Assembly (NCBI RefSeq): GCF_036711975.1
Contig: NC_091967.1
Location: 23,250,001-23,314,000 of the forward strand
Direction: 5' to 3'
Origin: Onthophagus taurus
Taxonomy: Eukaryota; Arthropoda; Insecta; Coleoptera; Scarabaeidae
Length of the DNA: 64,000 nt
The translations under genes and the position numbers were made by a program. Positions 53,091 to 63,441 of the stretch are shown piece by piece (the stretch's first letter is position 1; every line of letters starts with the position of its first letter). The notes under the pieces are model-generated. The model searched no databases. It worked only from the letters and a program-made list of their open reading frames with translations, and was not told the origin of the DNA.

Positions 53091-54353
53091 ATGGAGTCCT
53101 TAAACGTCACGGAGAAAATAAAAGTAGATAACTCGATTGTAAGTTACGAATATCATTCCCATCAACCGTTTGGTTCTACTAGCTTCGGTAACAATGATGA
53201 AATTCGTATAGGCATACCCGAAATAGACAATTACACATTGCCTCATGAAAGTTTTTTGTATGTGGAAGGGAGCGTACGTAAACTGGATGCGAGTGGTAAA
53301 GCAACAAAAGATGCTAGTGTAACTGCAAAATTGGTAAATAATCCTGTAGCGTTTATGTTCAGTGATATTCGCTATCTTATAAATGGTGTTCAAATAGATG
53401 GAGTGAGAAACGTGGGGTTAACATCATGTATGAAAGGATACTTTTCGTATACCCCTCACGATATAATAAAGTTGGCGAACGCAGGTTGGAACATGGGCGA
53501 GGATCTGCTAGGTCAAGTGGTCCCAACATCCCCTGTAACGGGTGCAATAATGGATAAAAATGGAAATTTTGGATTGAGTGTACCGCTAAAGACATTAATA
53601 GGGTTTGCTGAAGATTTTAAAACAATTGTGATGAATGTGAGACAAGAGCTAGTGTTAATTCGTAATAATGATGATAATGATGTGCTTGTGAATGCGGTAC
53701 AAGAACCGTTACAGTTAAAAATCGATAAAGTTGTGTGGAGAATGCCCCATCTAGCCGTAGGCTTACGAGAACAATTAGCTCTAACAAAAATAGCAGGACG
53801 AAATATTGATCTGCAAATACCTTTTCGCAGTTGGGAAGTACATGAATATCCTTCTTTACCTCAAACAACAAAGCAGTCATGGGCTGTGAAAACAGCTCCG
53901 CAGTTGGAAACACCTAGATTTATAATAATTGGGTTTCAAACAAAGAAGAAAGGAAAACAGTTGGCGAACATGGCAACCTTTGATAATGTAAAACTCACCA
54001 ATTTGACGGTATTCCTAAACGGTGAACGCTACCCATACGATAATCTGAACGTAGACTTTGATAGTAATCGTGTCGCAGTGTTATATGACATGTATACACG
54101 CTTTCAAAAGTCCTACTATGGGAAGGAAGGAGAACCATTACTCACTCCGAAACAATTTATTGAAAATTATCCACTGATTGGAATTGATTGTACATATCAA
54201 GCAGAAGCGCTACACAAAAGTGGGGTAGAAATACGGATAGAATTTACGACAAAAAATCCGATTCCTGATGGTACCACAGCATACTGTTTAGTTTTACATG
54301 ATAAGGCGTTTCAATATTCTCCACTAACAAAAATCGTCAAACAAATGACTTGA
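53091..54353 (+). CDS. Polinton major capsid protein (double jelly-roll)
   Basis: 420 residues, intact. Matches the Polinton major capsid family, predicted to fold as a double jelly-roll and form the hexons of an icosahedral virion. Recognisable stretches are YEYHSHQPFGSTSFGNNDEI, FLYVEGSV, MFSDIRYLINGVQIDGVRNV, GLTSCMKGYFSY, VWRMPHLAVGLREQLAL, RSWEVHEYPSLP and PRFIIIGFQTKKKG, then the C-terminal GVEIRIEFTTKNPIP. ATG and upstream stop abut. The lack of any break, while neighbouring genes are damaged, is notable. Confidence 0.9.
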   Translation: MESLNVTEKIKVDNSIVSYEYHSHQPFGSTSFGNNDEIRIGIPEIDNYTLPHESFLYVEGSVRKLDASGKATKDASVTAKLVNNPVAFMFSDIRYLINGVQIDGVRNVGLTSCMKGYFSYTPHDIIKLANAGWNMGEDLLGQVVPTSPVTGAIMDKNGNFGLSVPLKTLIGFAEDFKTIVMNVRQELVLIRNNDDNDVLVNAVQEPLQLKIDKVVWRMPHLAVGLREQLALTKIAGRNIDLQIPFRSWEVHEYPSLPQTTKQSWAVKTAPQLETPRFIIIGFQTKKKGKQLANMATFDNVKLTNLTVFLNGERYPYDNLNVDFDSNRVAVLYDMYTRFQKSYYGKEGEPLLTPKQFIENYPLIGIDCTYQAEALHKSGVEIRIEFTTKNPIPDGTTAYCLVLHDKAFQYSPLTKIVKQMT

Positions 54354-54792
54354 GTATGGGGAAAGAAGGGTTGGTAGTGTGTAGTTGGATCGGATCCTGA
54401 GCCGCATCGCACCCGTAGCTCATCATCCGAAATGTGAGACTTCTATATCCAGCGTAAACAAAAAAAGTCGTAGAGTATAAGTTGTGCGACAGATTTGTAC
54501 GGGGGGGGGATTGTGACCTCCCCTTGAGTCACGGGCGAAGATAAGGTCCGAACGACCTCGCATTCTCAGACAGTATGACCTCCCCTTGGGCCACAGGCGA
54601 TAACAAGGAGAAGACCTGAACGACCTCGCATTCCCAGACAGTTGACCGAACAAATACCTGTTCACTAACCCGTACTTAAAGGTAGTGGAAAGTGGGTTAC
54701 TCCTCACTCCGTGTACAGCAGTCGCTGAGTGATATAGTAGAGTACAAAAGACGATAATTCCTTAAAAAGTGTGTTTACGATAATAACGGATT
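54354..54792. repeat. Spacer with ~67 bp tandem duplication
   Basis: Two imperfect direct copies, about 54511-54577 and 54578-54645, share GACCTCCCCTTG, CGAACGACCTCGCATTC and CAGACAGT. No coding frame supported. Confidence 0.6.
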
Positions 54793-55146
54793 TTGTTAAA
54801 AACTGTGTTTTTCCGACCACGAAGAAATCGCCTTCTGCTAGAAAACCATTTGAAAAGTAAGTTACATCAATACAATTTTTATCGGTTTTCTTCATGTATG
54901 TTTGTGATGATTTCAGGTATTAATTGTTATACGCTGAGAAAAGTGGTTCTTCAGCGCATTGCAAACCTATCAGACGTGATAGAAAACCATTTGAAAAGTA
55001 AGTTACATCAATACAATTTTTATCGGTTTTCTTCATGTATGTTTGTGATGATTTCAGACATTAATTGTTATACGCCGAGAAAAGTGGTTCTTCAGCGCAT
55101 TGCAAACTTGTCAGACGTGAGCGAACGTATAATTTTAATAAAATAA
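54793..55146 (+). CDS. Repeat-containing Polinton ORF with intron-like segments
   Basis: Open frame of up to 117 residues starting at a non-ATG codon. It contains a 141 bp (47-codon) unit twice (54840-54980 and 54981-55121). Each unit holds a 60 nt segment, 54857-54916 and 54998-55057, that begins GTAAGTTACATC and ends TGATGATTTCAG, like a short insect intron. The frame is kept whether or not these are removed. The unit encodes ENHLK, then CYTLRKVVLQRIANLSDV. No family recognised. It could be an exon duplication rather than an unspliced protein. Confidence 0.4.
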   Translation: MLKTVFFRPRRNRLLLENHLKSKLHQYNFYRFSSCMFVMISGINCYTLRKVVLQRIANLSDVIENHLKSKLHQYNFYRFSSCMFVMISDINCYTPRKVVLQRIANLSDVSERIILIK

Positions 55147-55192
55147 TCCAAATTTTTTGTAACCCTTTTGATTCCTTGAAGTCTTTCCCATT

Positions 55193-55897
55193 ATGCTTCA
55201 CTTAATTGGTAACAGCCACGCTCGTGCAAGCGATAATACCGATGGTATGACCGACCCACTGGTTGCCGTGCTGCCACGCAATAACGACAGTACGAATGTT
55301 GTTGAGTCAAGCCTACCGTCGTTACCATTATATTGCAGCTGCAACTTTGACGGTTTGAGTCGTACCATGCAGGATTTCACAACAGACCCACCACTGTACG
55401 AGCAAATAATGAATGAGCTCCGGTCACAGCCAGGGAACGACAATGGTGCGATTGTTACCACCAGTCCAACCTTGTTGTCCTACGGCTTAACTCGCATCAG
55501 TATGGAGATACGAGAAGAAGGAACATATCAGGAAGTTGTTGTGCCACCTGAACCTGCTACCAATCAGGCCGACGTGGTACAACCACTTCCAGATATTGTA
55601 CATACGGATGTCACAAGTCAAGCACCTGCTGAAAACCAGGTGCTTGCGGCACCGTCTGTACCAGCGACGGAAGACGTATCCCAACCCTCCGATAAGATAT
55701 GTGTTTCGCCTGTCTTCTCGAGTGGACCCATACGGTACACATCCCGCCGTATAAAAAAACGCGTCAACTTGTTGTCAAGGGGTTGCGTGAAACAAACTAC
55801 CCGCCCAAACCCTTCTCCTGCTTCACAAGACTCCTGTAGATTGCTGCGCAACGCATTAGCCAAACCTCCCCGTAACACACGAAGAGTAAAATTTTGA
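55193..55897 (+). CDS. Polinton hypothetical protein, Pro/Thr-rich, 234 aa
   Basis: ATG at 55193, stop at 55895-55897. An acidic/proline-rich middle (VVVPPEPATNQADVVQPLPD) and a strongly basic C terminus (TSRRIKKRVNLLSRG, PRNTRRVKF) suggest a disordered nucleic-acid- or capsid-associated protein. There is one PLYEQI motif of late-domain type (PPLYEQ, residues about 66-71). No homologous domain recognised. Confidence 0.6.
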   Translation: MLHLIGNSHARASDNTDGMTDPLVAVLPRNNDSTNVVESSLPSLPLYCSCNFDGLSRTMQDFTTDPPLYEQIMNELRSQPGNDNGAIVTTSPTLLSYGLTRISMEIREEGTYQEVVVPPEPATNQADVVQPLPDIVHTDVTSQAPAENQVLAAPSVPATEDVSQPSDKICVSPVFSSGPIRYTSRRIKKRVNLLSRGCVKQTTRPNPSPASQDSCRLLRNALAKPPRNTRRVKF

Positions 55898-56153
55898 ATA
55901 ATTTTGTAAATTTATGTATACCACGTCTTATTGTAAAATAAATATTGTGTAATATTACGCACGCTTTAAATAACTTTCAAACTCAATGTTAACAGTTTAT
56001 ATAGTTAAAGTGTTGTAAACCATTATTTTGAAACAATGATAATAAATAATTTGCTGAAATTTTTTGTATGCTACATTTTATGATAAAATAAACATTGTTT
56101 TCTACTACGACTTCATTTCTTGTTAATCTCCCGTTCAAGTATCACCCGTCAGC

Positions 56154-56855
56154 ATGGTTAAAGACGTTAAGTTTGTTAGCCAACCTTTAACACTACCAAT
56201 CTGTAATCTTCATAACGACTTCGCTGCAAATAAATTTAAACGACATAGTGAATTATTTGGTGGGGAATGTAAACGTGGTTTGATAATTGGTTCTTCAGGT
56301 GCCGGAAAAACAAACGTAATGTTAACTTTATTGACAGCTCTCAACGGGTTGCGCTTTTTGAATGTATATTTGTGCTCTAATTCACTTTACCAAATCAAAT
56401 ACGAATTTCTACGACAATTACTTAAACCTATCCGCTCTTGCGGCTATTATGAATACTCAGATGTCGGACGATTTCTACCACCGTCAAAGGTGAAAGAATA
56501 TTCAATTATTATTTTTGATGATATTGCTCCTACAGAGCAACAGATTATCAAGGAATATTTTTCATACGGTCGTCATAGAAACGTTGATACTTTTTTACTC
56601 GCTCAAAGTTATAGCTCCATTTCCAAGCAGCTTTTACGTGACAATTGCAACCTTTTAGTTTTATTTAAACAAGATCTCACTAACTTGAAACATATTTACA
56701 ACGATCATTTGCTAGGGGACATTACGTGGGATGATTTTGTCAGAATTTGTCGAACTTGTTGGGATACACCGCACGGTATATTAGTTATTGATTTAGATTG
56801 CGATAAAGATAACGGACGCTATCGGAAAGGTTTCGATGAGTACATTATACTGTAA
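56154..56855 (+). CDS. Polinton genome-packaging ATPase (FtsK/HerA, A32-like)
   Basis: 233 residues. P-loop ATPase of the HerA/FtsK clade that in Polintons and related viruses is expected to pump DNA into the capsid. Walker A is GSSGAGKT (residues 46-53) and Walker B SIIIFDDI (117-124). It is followed by HRNVDTFLLAQSYSSISKQL, the sensor-like glutamine region typical of the family, and NCNLLVLFKQD. Length and order of motifs are normal; no breaks. Confidence 0.9.
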   Translation: MVKDVKFVSQPLTLPICNLHNDFAANKFKRHSELFGGECKRGLIIGSSGAGKTNVMLTLLTALNGLRFLNVYLCSNSLYQIKYEFLRQLLKPIRSCGYYEYSDVGRFLPPSKVKEYSIIIFDDIAPTEQQIIKEYFSYGRHRNVDTFLLAQSYSSISKQLLRDNCNLLVLFKQDLTNLKHIYNDHLLGDITWDDFVRICRTCWDTPHGILVIDLDCDKDNGRYRKGFDEYIIL

Positions 56856-56918
56856 AACCATTGACTTTACGACTGCATGCTCAGTCTCTCTGCGATCATT
56901 ACAGTATCACGTTGAACT

Positions 56919-58061
56919 ATGAATCGTAATGTTGCACAACAGTTAATAGCTGCGCGAGAAGATGTTAAACATAAAATACGCACTTTGAAAGGAGATATAA
57001 AACAGAAGCAGTCCATTGCCCACTGAAAGAACCTCTGAGAGATATTTCCAAAAAATTACAAACTGTCAATTTATTAGCGCTCAAATAAATTCGGGATAAA
57101 ACGTGATTTATTTACCCCGAAAAAGGAGCAGTCACCAGATATCTCAGCCTTACTGGCTGACTTGCAGAAACCTTCTAAAGGACTTAAACTGGAAACTCCT
57201 AGAGTGAAACCTAAACGTAGAGTTACGTCAACACCCATTAAACCGGGAGCTAGCATGGATGTTTCACCGGAACTCGCACGGAGTCCGCAATTTCTCAGCG
57301 ACGAAGAGGTGTTCGAGGGTCGAGATACTACACCTGAGTTTTCTGTTCGTGAGTCAGACACATCTTTAGATGTCTACGAGCGGGACGCTAGGGAGCAGTT
57401 GGCGCGCATGAAAGAGAATATGGAGGGAATGATGGAACAGACAGTTATTCGAGAAGCTTTAGGACAGCTGGACCCCTTACCACGTACCTATGTTACGGGT
57501 TTAACAGTAGATGTAAATAACGAGTTCGATCAAACTTACGGTGTTCGTGCACTTACCGATGGATTGTATATCGCAAATCAACCAATAACGTTTGACGGGA
57601 AAAACATTTTGGTAGGTGAATTTACGTATACAGGAACACCGGGGTTATACGAGTTGTTATACAAAAATAAACCGGGTAAATTTACTTTACCAGATGCGAG
57701 AAATTACAAAGATATCTTACAACGTTCGAATGTACATAAAAGAGATTATGACGCTTCAAAAAGTATCATAACTGATGATGAAAATGAAAAGTTTGCGAAC
57801 ATAATCAAACCAATTTCCTTGGGTCAAAGACCAAATGTGTACTGGGCTCGATATTGGCCAAAACCTAAAACTGGATCAGGTCACTTAAATAAGTTGTTAG
57901 TACCTGCAGCAATTAAAGAGTACGAATACTGGGACGACGTGAACGAATTAGTTGATCGGTTGCGTTTACTACTTGCTTCCGAAGCAGCAGGTCATACTGC
58001 TCATCATAACGAAATTATATCCCTCATAGAGGAATTACGGGAAGCGCAAGTCATTCGTTAA
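56919..58061 (+). pseudogene. Polinton conserved protein (DUF8207-like), 5' frame breaks
   Basis: An N-terminal coiled coil starts at ATG 56919 (NRNVAQQLIAAREDVKHKIR) and hits TGA near 57024. The likely continuation (LKEPLRDISKKLQTVNLLAL) is in another frame, and the main frame opens about 57080 and runs to TAA 58061. The main frame holds a proline/lysine-rich linker (RVKPKRRVTSTPIKPG), a coiled coil (REQLARMKENMEGMMEQTVI) and the conserved globular part: TYGVRALTDGLYIANQPITF, TYTGTPGLYELLYKNKP. This is a recurrent Polinton family of unknown function, possibly a minor virion protein. If translated only from the long frame, the conserved domain would still be made. Confidence 0.65.
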
Positions 58062-58107
58062 GGGTATATAAACTTTTTTCTGTTTCTGTGACGCTTCAGA
58101 AGCCAAT

Positions 58108-58515
58108 ATGCCTTTAAACCGTTTTGGTGAACATGGTTCTACATCTATCGATAAATTTGGTAAGCATGTTCACCACCATGTTATACAGAACCACATAGCA
58201 AGATCCGAAGTTCTACAACCTTCATCAACATTTATTTTCACTTTACGTGGTGATGGAGATGTTGATTCAAAAACAAAACTTTATAAAATCACAAACAAAA
58301 GTGGAATTACGGATTACATCAATTCTTTCTACGAAGGTATGATAAAAGATGTTGTAAAGTCCGCTCATGTTCAGTTACTTGTTAACGATATCGTTATTAA
58401 GTCGCTCCAGGGAGTCCAACTCAAACGCGGAGATACTATTAAGTGTAAAAATAATGCACCGATAGGAGGACTACCTTTTCTTGTAGAGTTGTTGATTGAA
58501 GGGGTTGTAGAGTAA
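58108..58515 (+). CDS. Polinton hypothetical protein (MPLNRFG family), 135 aa
   Basis: ATG at 58108 gives MPLNRFGEHGSTSIDKFGKH, a start seen in many insect Polinton and transposon proteins placed before the integrase. The body is beta-rich (STFIFTLRGDGDVDSKTKLY, LLVNDIVIKSLQGVQLKRGD). The stop TAA (58513-58515) overlaps the integrase ATG by one base. Function unknown. Confidence 0.65.
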   Translation: MPLNRFGEHGSTSIDKFGKHVHHHVIQNHIARSEVLQPSSTFIFTLRGDGDVDSKTKLYKITNKSGITDYINSFYEGMIKDVVKSAHVQLLVNDIVIKSLQGVQLKRGDTIKCKNNAPIGGLPFLVELLIEGVVE

Positions 58516-59450
58516 TGGTTAGTGTTAAGCGAGATCTCGTTAACGAACTACATGCACCTGCGAGACGACATTATCGGCGACGCCGCGTTCTGCTTCACGG
58601 ACTATTGGATCTTTATCAAGCTGATTTGGTTGAAATGATCCCATATGCGTCGGTCAATAAAGGTTACAAGTATATACTGACTGTTATCAACGCTTTTTCA
58701 AAATACGCATGGGCCTTACCACTCAAAACCAAAACTGGGAAAGAGGTTACTCAAGCTATGAAGGACATTTTGCATAGTAAAAAGAATATTACCCCGAGCA
58801 ACTTACAAACCGATAATGGGAAAGAGTTTTACAATAGCGATTTTCAAAAATTAATGGAACAACTTAACATTAATCATTACAGCACCTATTCCACTTTAAA
58901 AAGCTCGATTATCGAACGGTTTAATAGAACCCTAAAAAATAAAATGTGGAAAGAATTTAGTATGCAAGGAAATTATCGCTGGTTAGACTTACTACCCAAA
59001 TTACTAAAATCTTACAACAACACAATACATCGCACCATTCACATGAAACCTTCAGCTGTTAATCGACGAAATGAATCTGCTCTGTTAAATACTGTATACA
59101 ATTCCATTAAAGTTGTCGACCCCAACCACCGTAAATTTAATGTGGGGGAACACGTGCGAATTAGCAAGTACAGACACGTTTTTGCTAAAGATTACCAACC
59201 AACTTGGTCCAATGAAATTTTCACCATAGCGACAGTTCAAAATACTAATCCCAGGACTTACCTTATTAAAGATGGTAGAGGAGAACCCATTCTTGGAGCA
59301 TTTTACGACGAAGAATTACAACGTGTGAAACACCCGGATGTATTTTTAATTGAAAAAGTTCTTCGTCGAAAAGGAAATAAAGTCCGAGTGAAATGGTTGG
59401 GAATGCATAGCTCTCATAATTCTTGGATTGCAAAAAAGGATGTATTATAA
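58515..59450 (+). CDS. Polinton integrase (rve) with chromodomain
   Basis: 311 residues. Retroviral-type DDE integrase that joins Polinton ends to target DNA. Catalytic residues visible are Asp37 in YQADLVEM, Asp100 in LQTDNGKEF and Glu134 in SSIIERFNRTL, a D-x62-D-x33-E spacing. An integrase C-terminal beta domain follows (FNVGEHVRISKYR, TYLIKDGRGEPI). A chromodomain-like end (VFLIEKVLRRKGNKVRVKWL, residues about 275-308) could target chromatin. The start ATG overlaps the previous stop (TAATG). No N-terminal zinc (HHCC) domain is seen. The frame is intact. Confidence 0.92.
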   Translation: MVSVKRDLVNELHAPARRHYRRRRVLLHGLLDLYQADLVEMIPYASVNKGYKYILTVINAFSKYAWALPLKTKTGKEVTQAMKDILHSKKNITPSNLQTDNGKEFYNSDFQKLMEQLNINHYSTYSTLKSSIIERFNRTLKNKMWKEFSMQGNYRWLDLLPKLLKSYNNTIHRTIHMKPSAVNRRNESALLNTVYNSIKVVDPNHRKFNVGEHVRISKYRHVFAKDYQPTWSNEIFTIATVQNTNPRTYLIKDGRGEPILGAFYDEELQRVKHPDVFLIEKVLRRKGNKVRVKWLGMHSSHNSWIAKKDVL

Positions 59451-59608
59451 TTTTTACACTAAGAAAATAAAAAACTTTTTTTTTAATTTCATTGATTTTA
59501 TTTCAAGTAACCTTTTTAACAACCTACTTTCTACTTTATATACAAGTTTTGTGATACAAGCAAGTATTTTTTTTTTTTTTTTTTACAAATTAACTGATCG
59601 CAATTTAA
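59451..59608. other. Convergent gene ends
   Basis: Short AT-rich spacer between the 3' ends of integrase and polymerase, containing a ~19-T run (59567-59585) and AATAAA signals. Presumably holds both polyadenylation sites. Confidence 0.4.
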
Positions 59609-60163
59609 CTAGCCATACATGTTTACGTTTAACAACTCCAATAAGTTGTCCAAAAGATCTTCCCTGCGTAGATCTTCAATAAGATAGTTTCCCCAAGCTA
59701 ACGTATGACATCCATCCTCCATCACGTAACGGTCATGTGCAGAGAGCGCCACTTTATTCTTTAGTTCTGTATACATCGTGTGATAGGAGGAGCGAAAGAC
59801 ATACATCTTTTTTCGCACAGAACCTCCATCTTCGATAATCCGTTTATATTCTGAAACACTTAAGTTTTTATCGATAACATACTTTTTCACACCCTTGGCA
59901 CGCTTGACAACTCCTTCCAAAGTGTTAATACAATAAGCTTTAGCTCCTGTACCATAAAACGATGTTAATATCGTATTTGGGTACTCATCTTTCATTTTTC
60001 CAACTATCGGCGGCCCTGGAGGAATATTATGTCTGTTGTTTAACTTGTAATTAGAGGTATCGAACATCTCTATATTTTCTTTGATATCCTGGTATACATT
60101 CTCAGTAAATATTTCGAGAATTAACGAATCCGTATCTGTATATAACAATAATACGTTTTCACC
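59609..60163 (-). pseudogene. DNA polymerase B C-terminal part after the TAG
   Basis: Continues in the same frame after the TAG. Contains motif C (LLLYTDTDSLILEIF) and the thumb (GVKKYVIDKNLSVSEYKRII, MYVFRSSYHTMYTEL, LAWGNYL), ending at TAG 59611-59609. Damage to the gene is limited to the one codon in this region. Confidence 0.85.
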
Positions 60164-62817
60164 CTATTTCTCTTTTAAAAAATTATAAAAAAAGTTATAA
60201 ATGACCGCTTTCGGCAATTCCAGTACGCTAAACCCTACATACAGAGGTTTGTTATATTTGACCTCCACCTTCTGCATTTCAATGGCTGTCAAATTATGGC
60301 AGAAAATTTTCGATGACTTGAAAGTCGGCTTTGCGATAAGAGCTTCTGCACAGGGTCTCCTGTAACGATTCTCCCAATGTGACACTAATCGTATATCGAC
60401 TCTATTTTCAACATTTTCCATCGTTTTCCCATACACGATATTATTCATTTGTTTATAATGATTTTTCCCAAATTCATTCGTAGCATTCATTCGTTTCTCA
60501 GAGTTAAAATCGATATATGGTTTCATCCACGGCGATTGTTGAAATTGCAATGCACGGTGTATTTTGGTTAGCTTAAGACCTTTTTTCACACATTCACGTA
60601 GGTTTACATAGTGAATTATGTATTTCGATTTATTTTGTAAGTTCGCAATCAACTTAGGATGCTTCGATCCGGGAGCGGTTATGTTTTCGGGACAAAACGG
60701 TAGATCATCATGCTGGTTGTGTAACCTTTCGGGATACTCCAAATCCACTTCAAACACATAACCAAGGTGTTCGTCATCTAAACACTCCACATCTATATCT
60801 GCTATTTCTTGGTTCGACAACCATCGAAAACCGCCTGTTGGTAATTTACAACTCATTGCATACCCATACAAATTGGTAGCGTCCAAGTATAGAATATATG
60901 ATGATGGTTTTTCCGGGTTAAAATAGTCAAGGAACTTGTTGTTTGCTATTGCAGATCGTTTTACACACATACAGAGACCGCCTCTAATTCCTTTCTTAAA
61001 AAAGTGTAACATGTCAATGTCTGATAACAATTCTAATTTTACACCTGTCATTTTTAACAGAGCATCCCACCCAAACCCGGGCGCAGTATAATAATGGCAA
61101 GGATCCAGATTGTAATTCTCCAAAGATATTGTTCTGAAATTTTCAAAGACATCAGTCAACATTAACACATCTGACGTCAAATACAGGTCACTGTATTCTC
61201 CCAACGTTGTACACTTAAATTTATTCCATACAGTCTGTGCTCTAGAGTATTGTTCCTTTGAAATATTACTTGAACTCAATATGTCGTAAAACTGTGTATG
61301 ATCAGGCAATTTACTATACTCCAACTTTTCAAACGAATCTACGAACGAATATGGAAATACACCTTTCTGGCGCATCAATCTAAATTCTTCAGAGTCTTTG
61401 AATTTTTTTTTCACTTCCACACAATCCTTATCATCCAAATATGAAACCAACTTTTCCAAAGAACTCGCCATGAATCTAAACGAGTCGACGAATCTTATTT
61501 TCATAAACACTTTGCGTTTCTTTCCCTTGTTATCGGTTGTTTCTCCGACAACTATTTTTTTGGAAAAAGAAATATATTTTTCTTTGTTTTGTGCTATCAC
61601 CTCTACTTCCTCCTTGTTTAGGGCAATACTTTTCACAAACATGTGGGCATCGTAATTCGACAGGTTGTGGAAAAACACAGGGATAAACATCGGTAATTTA
61701 TAATTTATATTGCAGACGGAATGCGCAGGACCCCTATACAATCCTGTCAAGTGATCGTGATCACACACTTTCTCTTCTTTGTTTATTGGTTTATCACAAA
61801 TGTGACATACGGAACTCAGTTCATGTACAAATTGGTCCAGACAGCTTAGCGGTATCATATCCTTTGTTTGCCTCAAATGTTGTTTATAGATCTCTATTAC
61901 ATCCTTCTCCAATCTTATAATAAATTCCAGAGCAGCGTTTCGCCCTCGGTATATTTGGAATTTCGATAAGTTATCATCGTAAGCACACTTAATGTAGTAC
62001 GCAAACGCGTATGGTTCGTGTTCAAAACATCGGGCCGTATATGGTTTATTATCATTGTAAACTTTTCCTTCTTCGGGCGTTAAGGGTTTCAGAATCGCCT
62101 CGAAATCGGCGTACACCACAAACGGAACTTTCATTTTTTTTTCAAATCCTTCAAATTGTAAAACATTTTCCTTTTCTAGATGTCCGAACTTATTCACTTT
62201 TATTTGTTCGCTTGGTACTGTTGCTTTCACTTTTTTACAGTCATCCATCTGATGTCGTACCAACTTGTCTTCAGTTGAAAAGTATTGCAAACAACCCTCA
62301 CAAATATATCTTTGATGTTCATGAGTCGATGATTGTGCATTTATCAGTCGAGATAAGTTTTTTATCCAACAATAGTGGTTATTCCCGAAATTGTCGCTGA
62401 CTACTAATAAGTTTACATGACGCTCCCGTTTCTGTTTACATATACATACAGTTACAATATCATCTACCATTTTCTCTCCATTATACCAAGAATTTATACC
62501 ATAGACGTTAATTGAAATGTTATTTTCTTCCTCAAATTTTGGTATGTCTCTGATGGGTACTGGGAATGTAACGCAGTCAAACTTTAATTCTGTTTCCCTA
62601 TAATCTGGGTATGATGATATTCTTTGCGGTAAACCTGTGGGTTGGAACAGCGCGGACATCAGTGCCCAAGCAAAGCACTTATTATCGTTATTTTGCACGC
62701 TTATTACCGCTCTTTTCCCTTTTATGGATGTCGGTAAGTCGATGTAGCTCGATGCTCTTGTAGGATTAAACTTGTTACAGTTCACTTCAAGATATAATAT
62801 TTCCAACAAGGTCCAAC
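60164..62817 (-). CDS. DNA polymerase B, exonuclease and polymerase motifs A-B
   Basis: Second exon up to the in-frame TAG. It begins after acceptor AG 62819-62818 with TGG ACC TTG in phase with exon 1. Contains all three exonuclease motifs, the HNH-like zinc cluster and polymerase motifs A and B. If translation stops at the TAG, the product lacks motif C and the thumb and cannot polymerise. Confidence 0.85.
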
Positions 62818-62876
62818 CTGCAGTATTAACACCTTTAGTTTCGCATTTTACTACTTTTCTATTCTTATACTCTTAC

Positions 62877-63441
62877 CTGAGTCCCGTTCTTGGAATTCCG
62901 ACATTTTCACCATAATCTCGTCCATAAAGTCCTCGTATGTTTGGTACAAGTCTACGGCTACTGTTATAATTTTATTTTTTGTGTTGAATGATTTGATTTC
63001 CACTTCTTCCTTCGTATTTATGAAATACAATCCAAAAATTTCCGTATTCACTTTTAAACTACCATTTACATTCCTCACGGACTGTATCAAACTGATAACT
63101 TTTTCTCTAATTCGGTTACTGAATTCCTTCATGTCTACGTACTTCCGTTCATGATCGCTCACTCTAAAACTACATATTTTATCTCCAAATATCGAATCTA
63201 TTTTTTCTACGCCATCATCTATTATTACGAAGGCTTTCTGTTTATGTTTGTTGCTGCGCAGATGTGAGGAGTAACATTGTCTGGTTAAGTGTTCATCACA
63301 TATTTCACACACTATAACATCTCCTTGTTGATCCTCTTCCACCTTTCGACGTTTCCCAATACATGCTGTGCGTTGATGTCTCACAAGATTATCTGAGCTA
63401 GTAAACTCTTTGTAACACACGTCGCAGGTCAACACGTTCAC
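62877..63441 (-). CDS. DNA polymerase B exon 1, zinc-finger N terminus
   Basis: About 188 codons with two C2H2-type fingers (CDVCYKEFTSSDNLVRHQ; CEICDEHLTRQCYSSHLRSN), a linker and the segment FNTKNKIITVAVDLYQTYED. The donor is CAG|GTAAGA at 62877/62876. Without splicing the frame ends at a TAG about 20 nt downstream, so the intron is needed to reach the catalytic exon. The start lies exactly at the right TIR border. Confidence 0.75.

Larger units (their letters stand above)
59609..63441 (-). pseudogene. Polinton protein-primed DNA polymerase B, one nonsense
   Basis: Family B replicative polymerase of the protein-primed type. Two exons, 63441-62877 and 62817-59609, separated by a 59 nt intron, give 1,257 codons. 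N-terminal C2H2 fingers (CDVCYKEFTSSDNLVRHQ, CEICDEHL) are followed by VQNNDNKCFAWALMSAL and another finger (CEGCLQYFSTEDKLVRHQ). The 3'-5' exonuclease motifs are VVYADFEAIL, FHNLSNYDAHMF and SDVLMLTDVF, with an endonuclease-VII-like zinc cluster (CHICDKPINKEEKVCDHDH) between the first two. Polymerase motifs are DATNLYGYAMSCKLP, NEFGKNHYKQMNNIVYGK and YTDTDS. An in-frame TAG (60166-60164) lies 12 codons before YTDTDS. The first frame codon is GTG at 63441, with no ATG before the upstream stop. Confidence 0.9.

Noticed and set aside
62011-62400. 129-codon plus-strand frame and the 61398-61655 frame
   Set aside because: Antisense to the DNA polymerase; no family resemblance.
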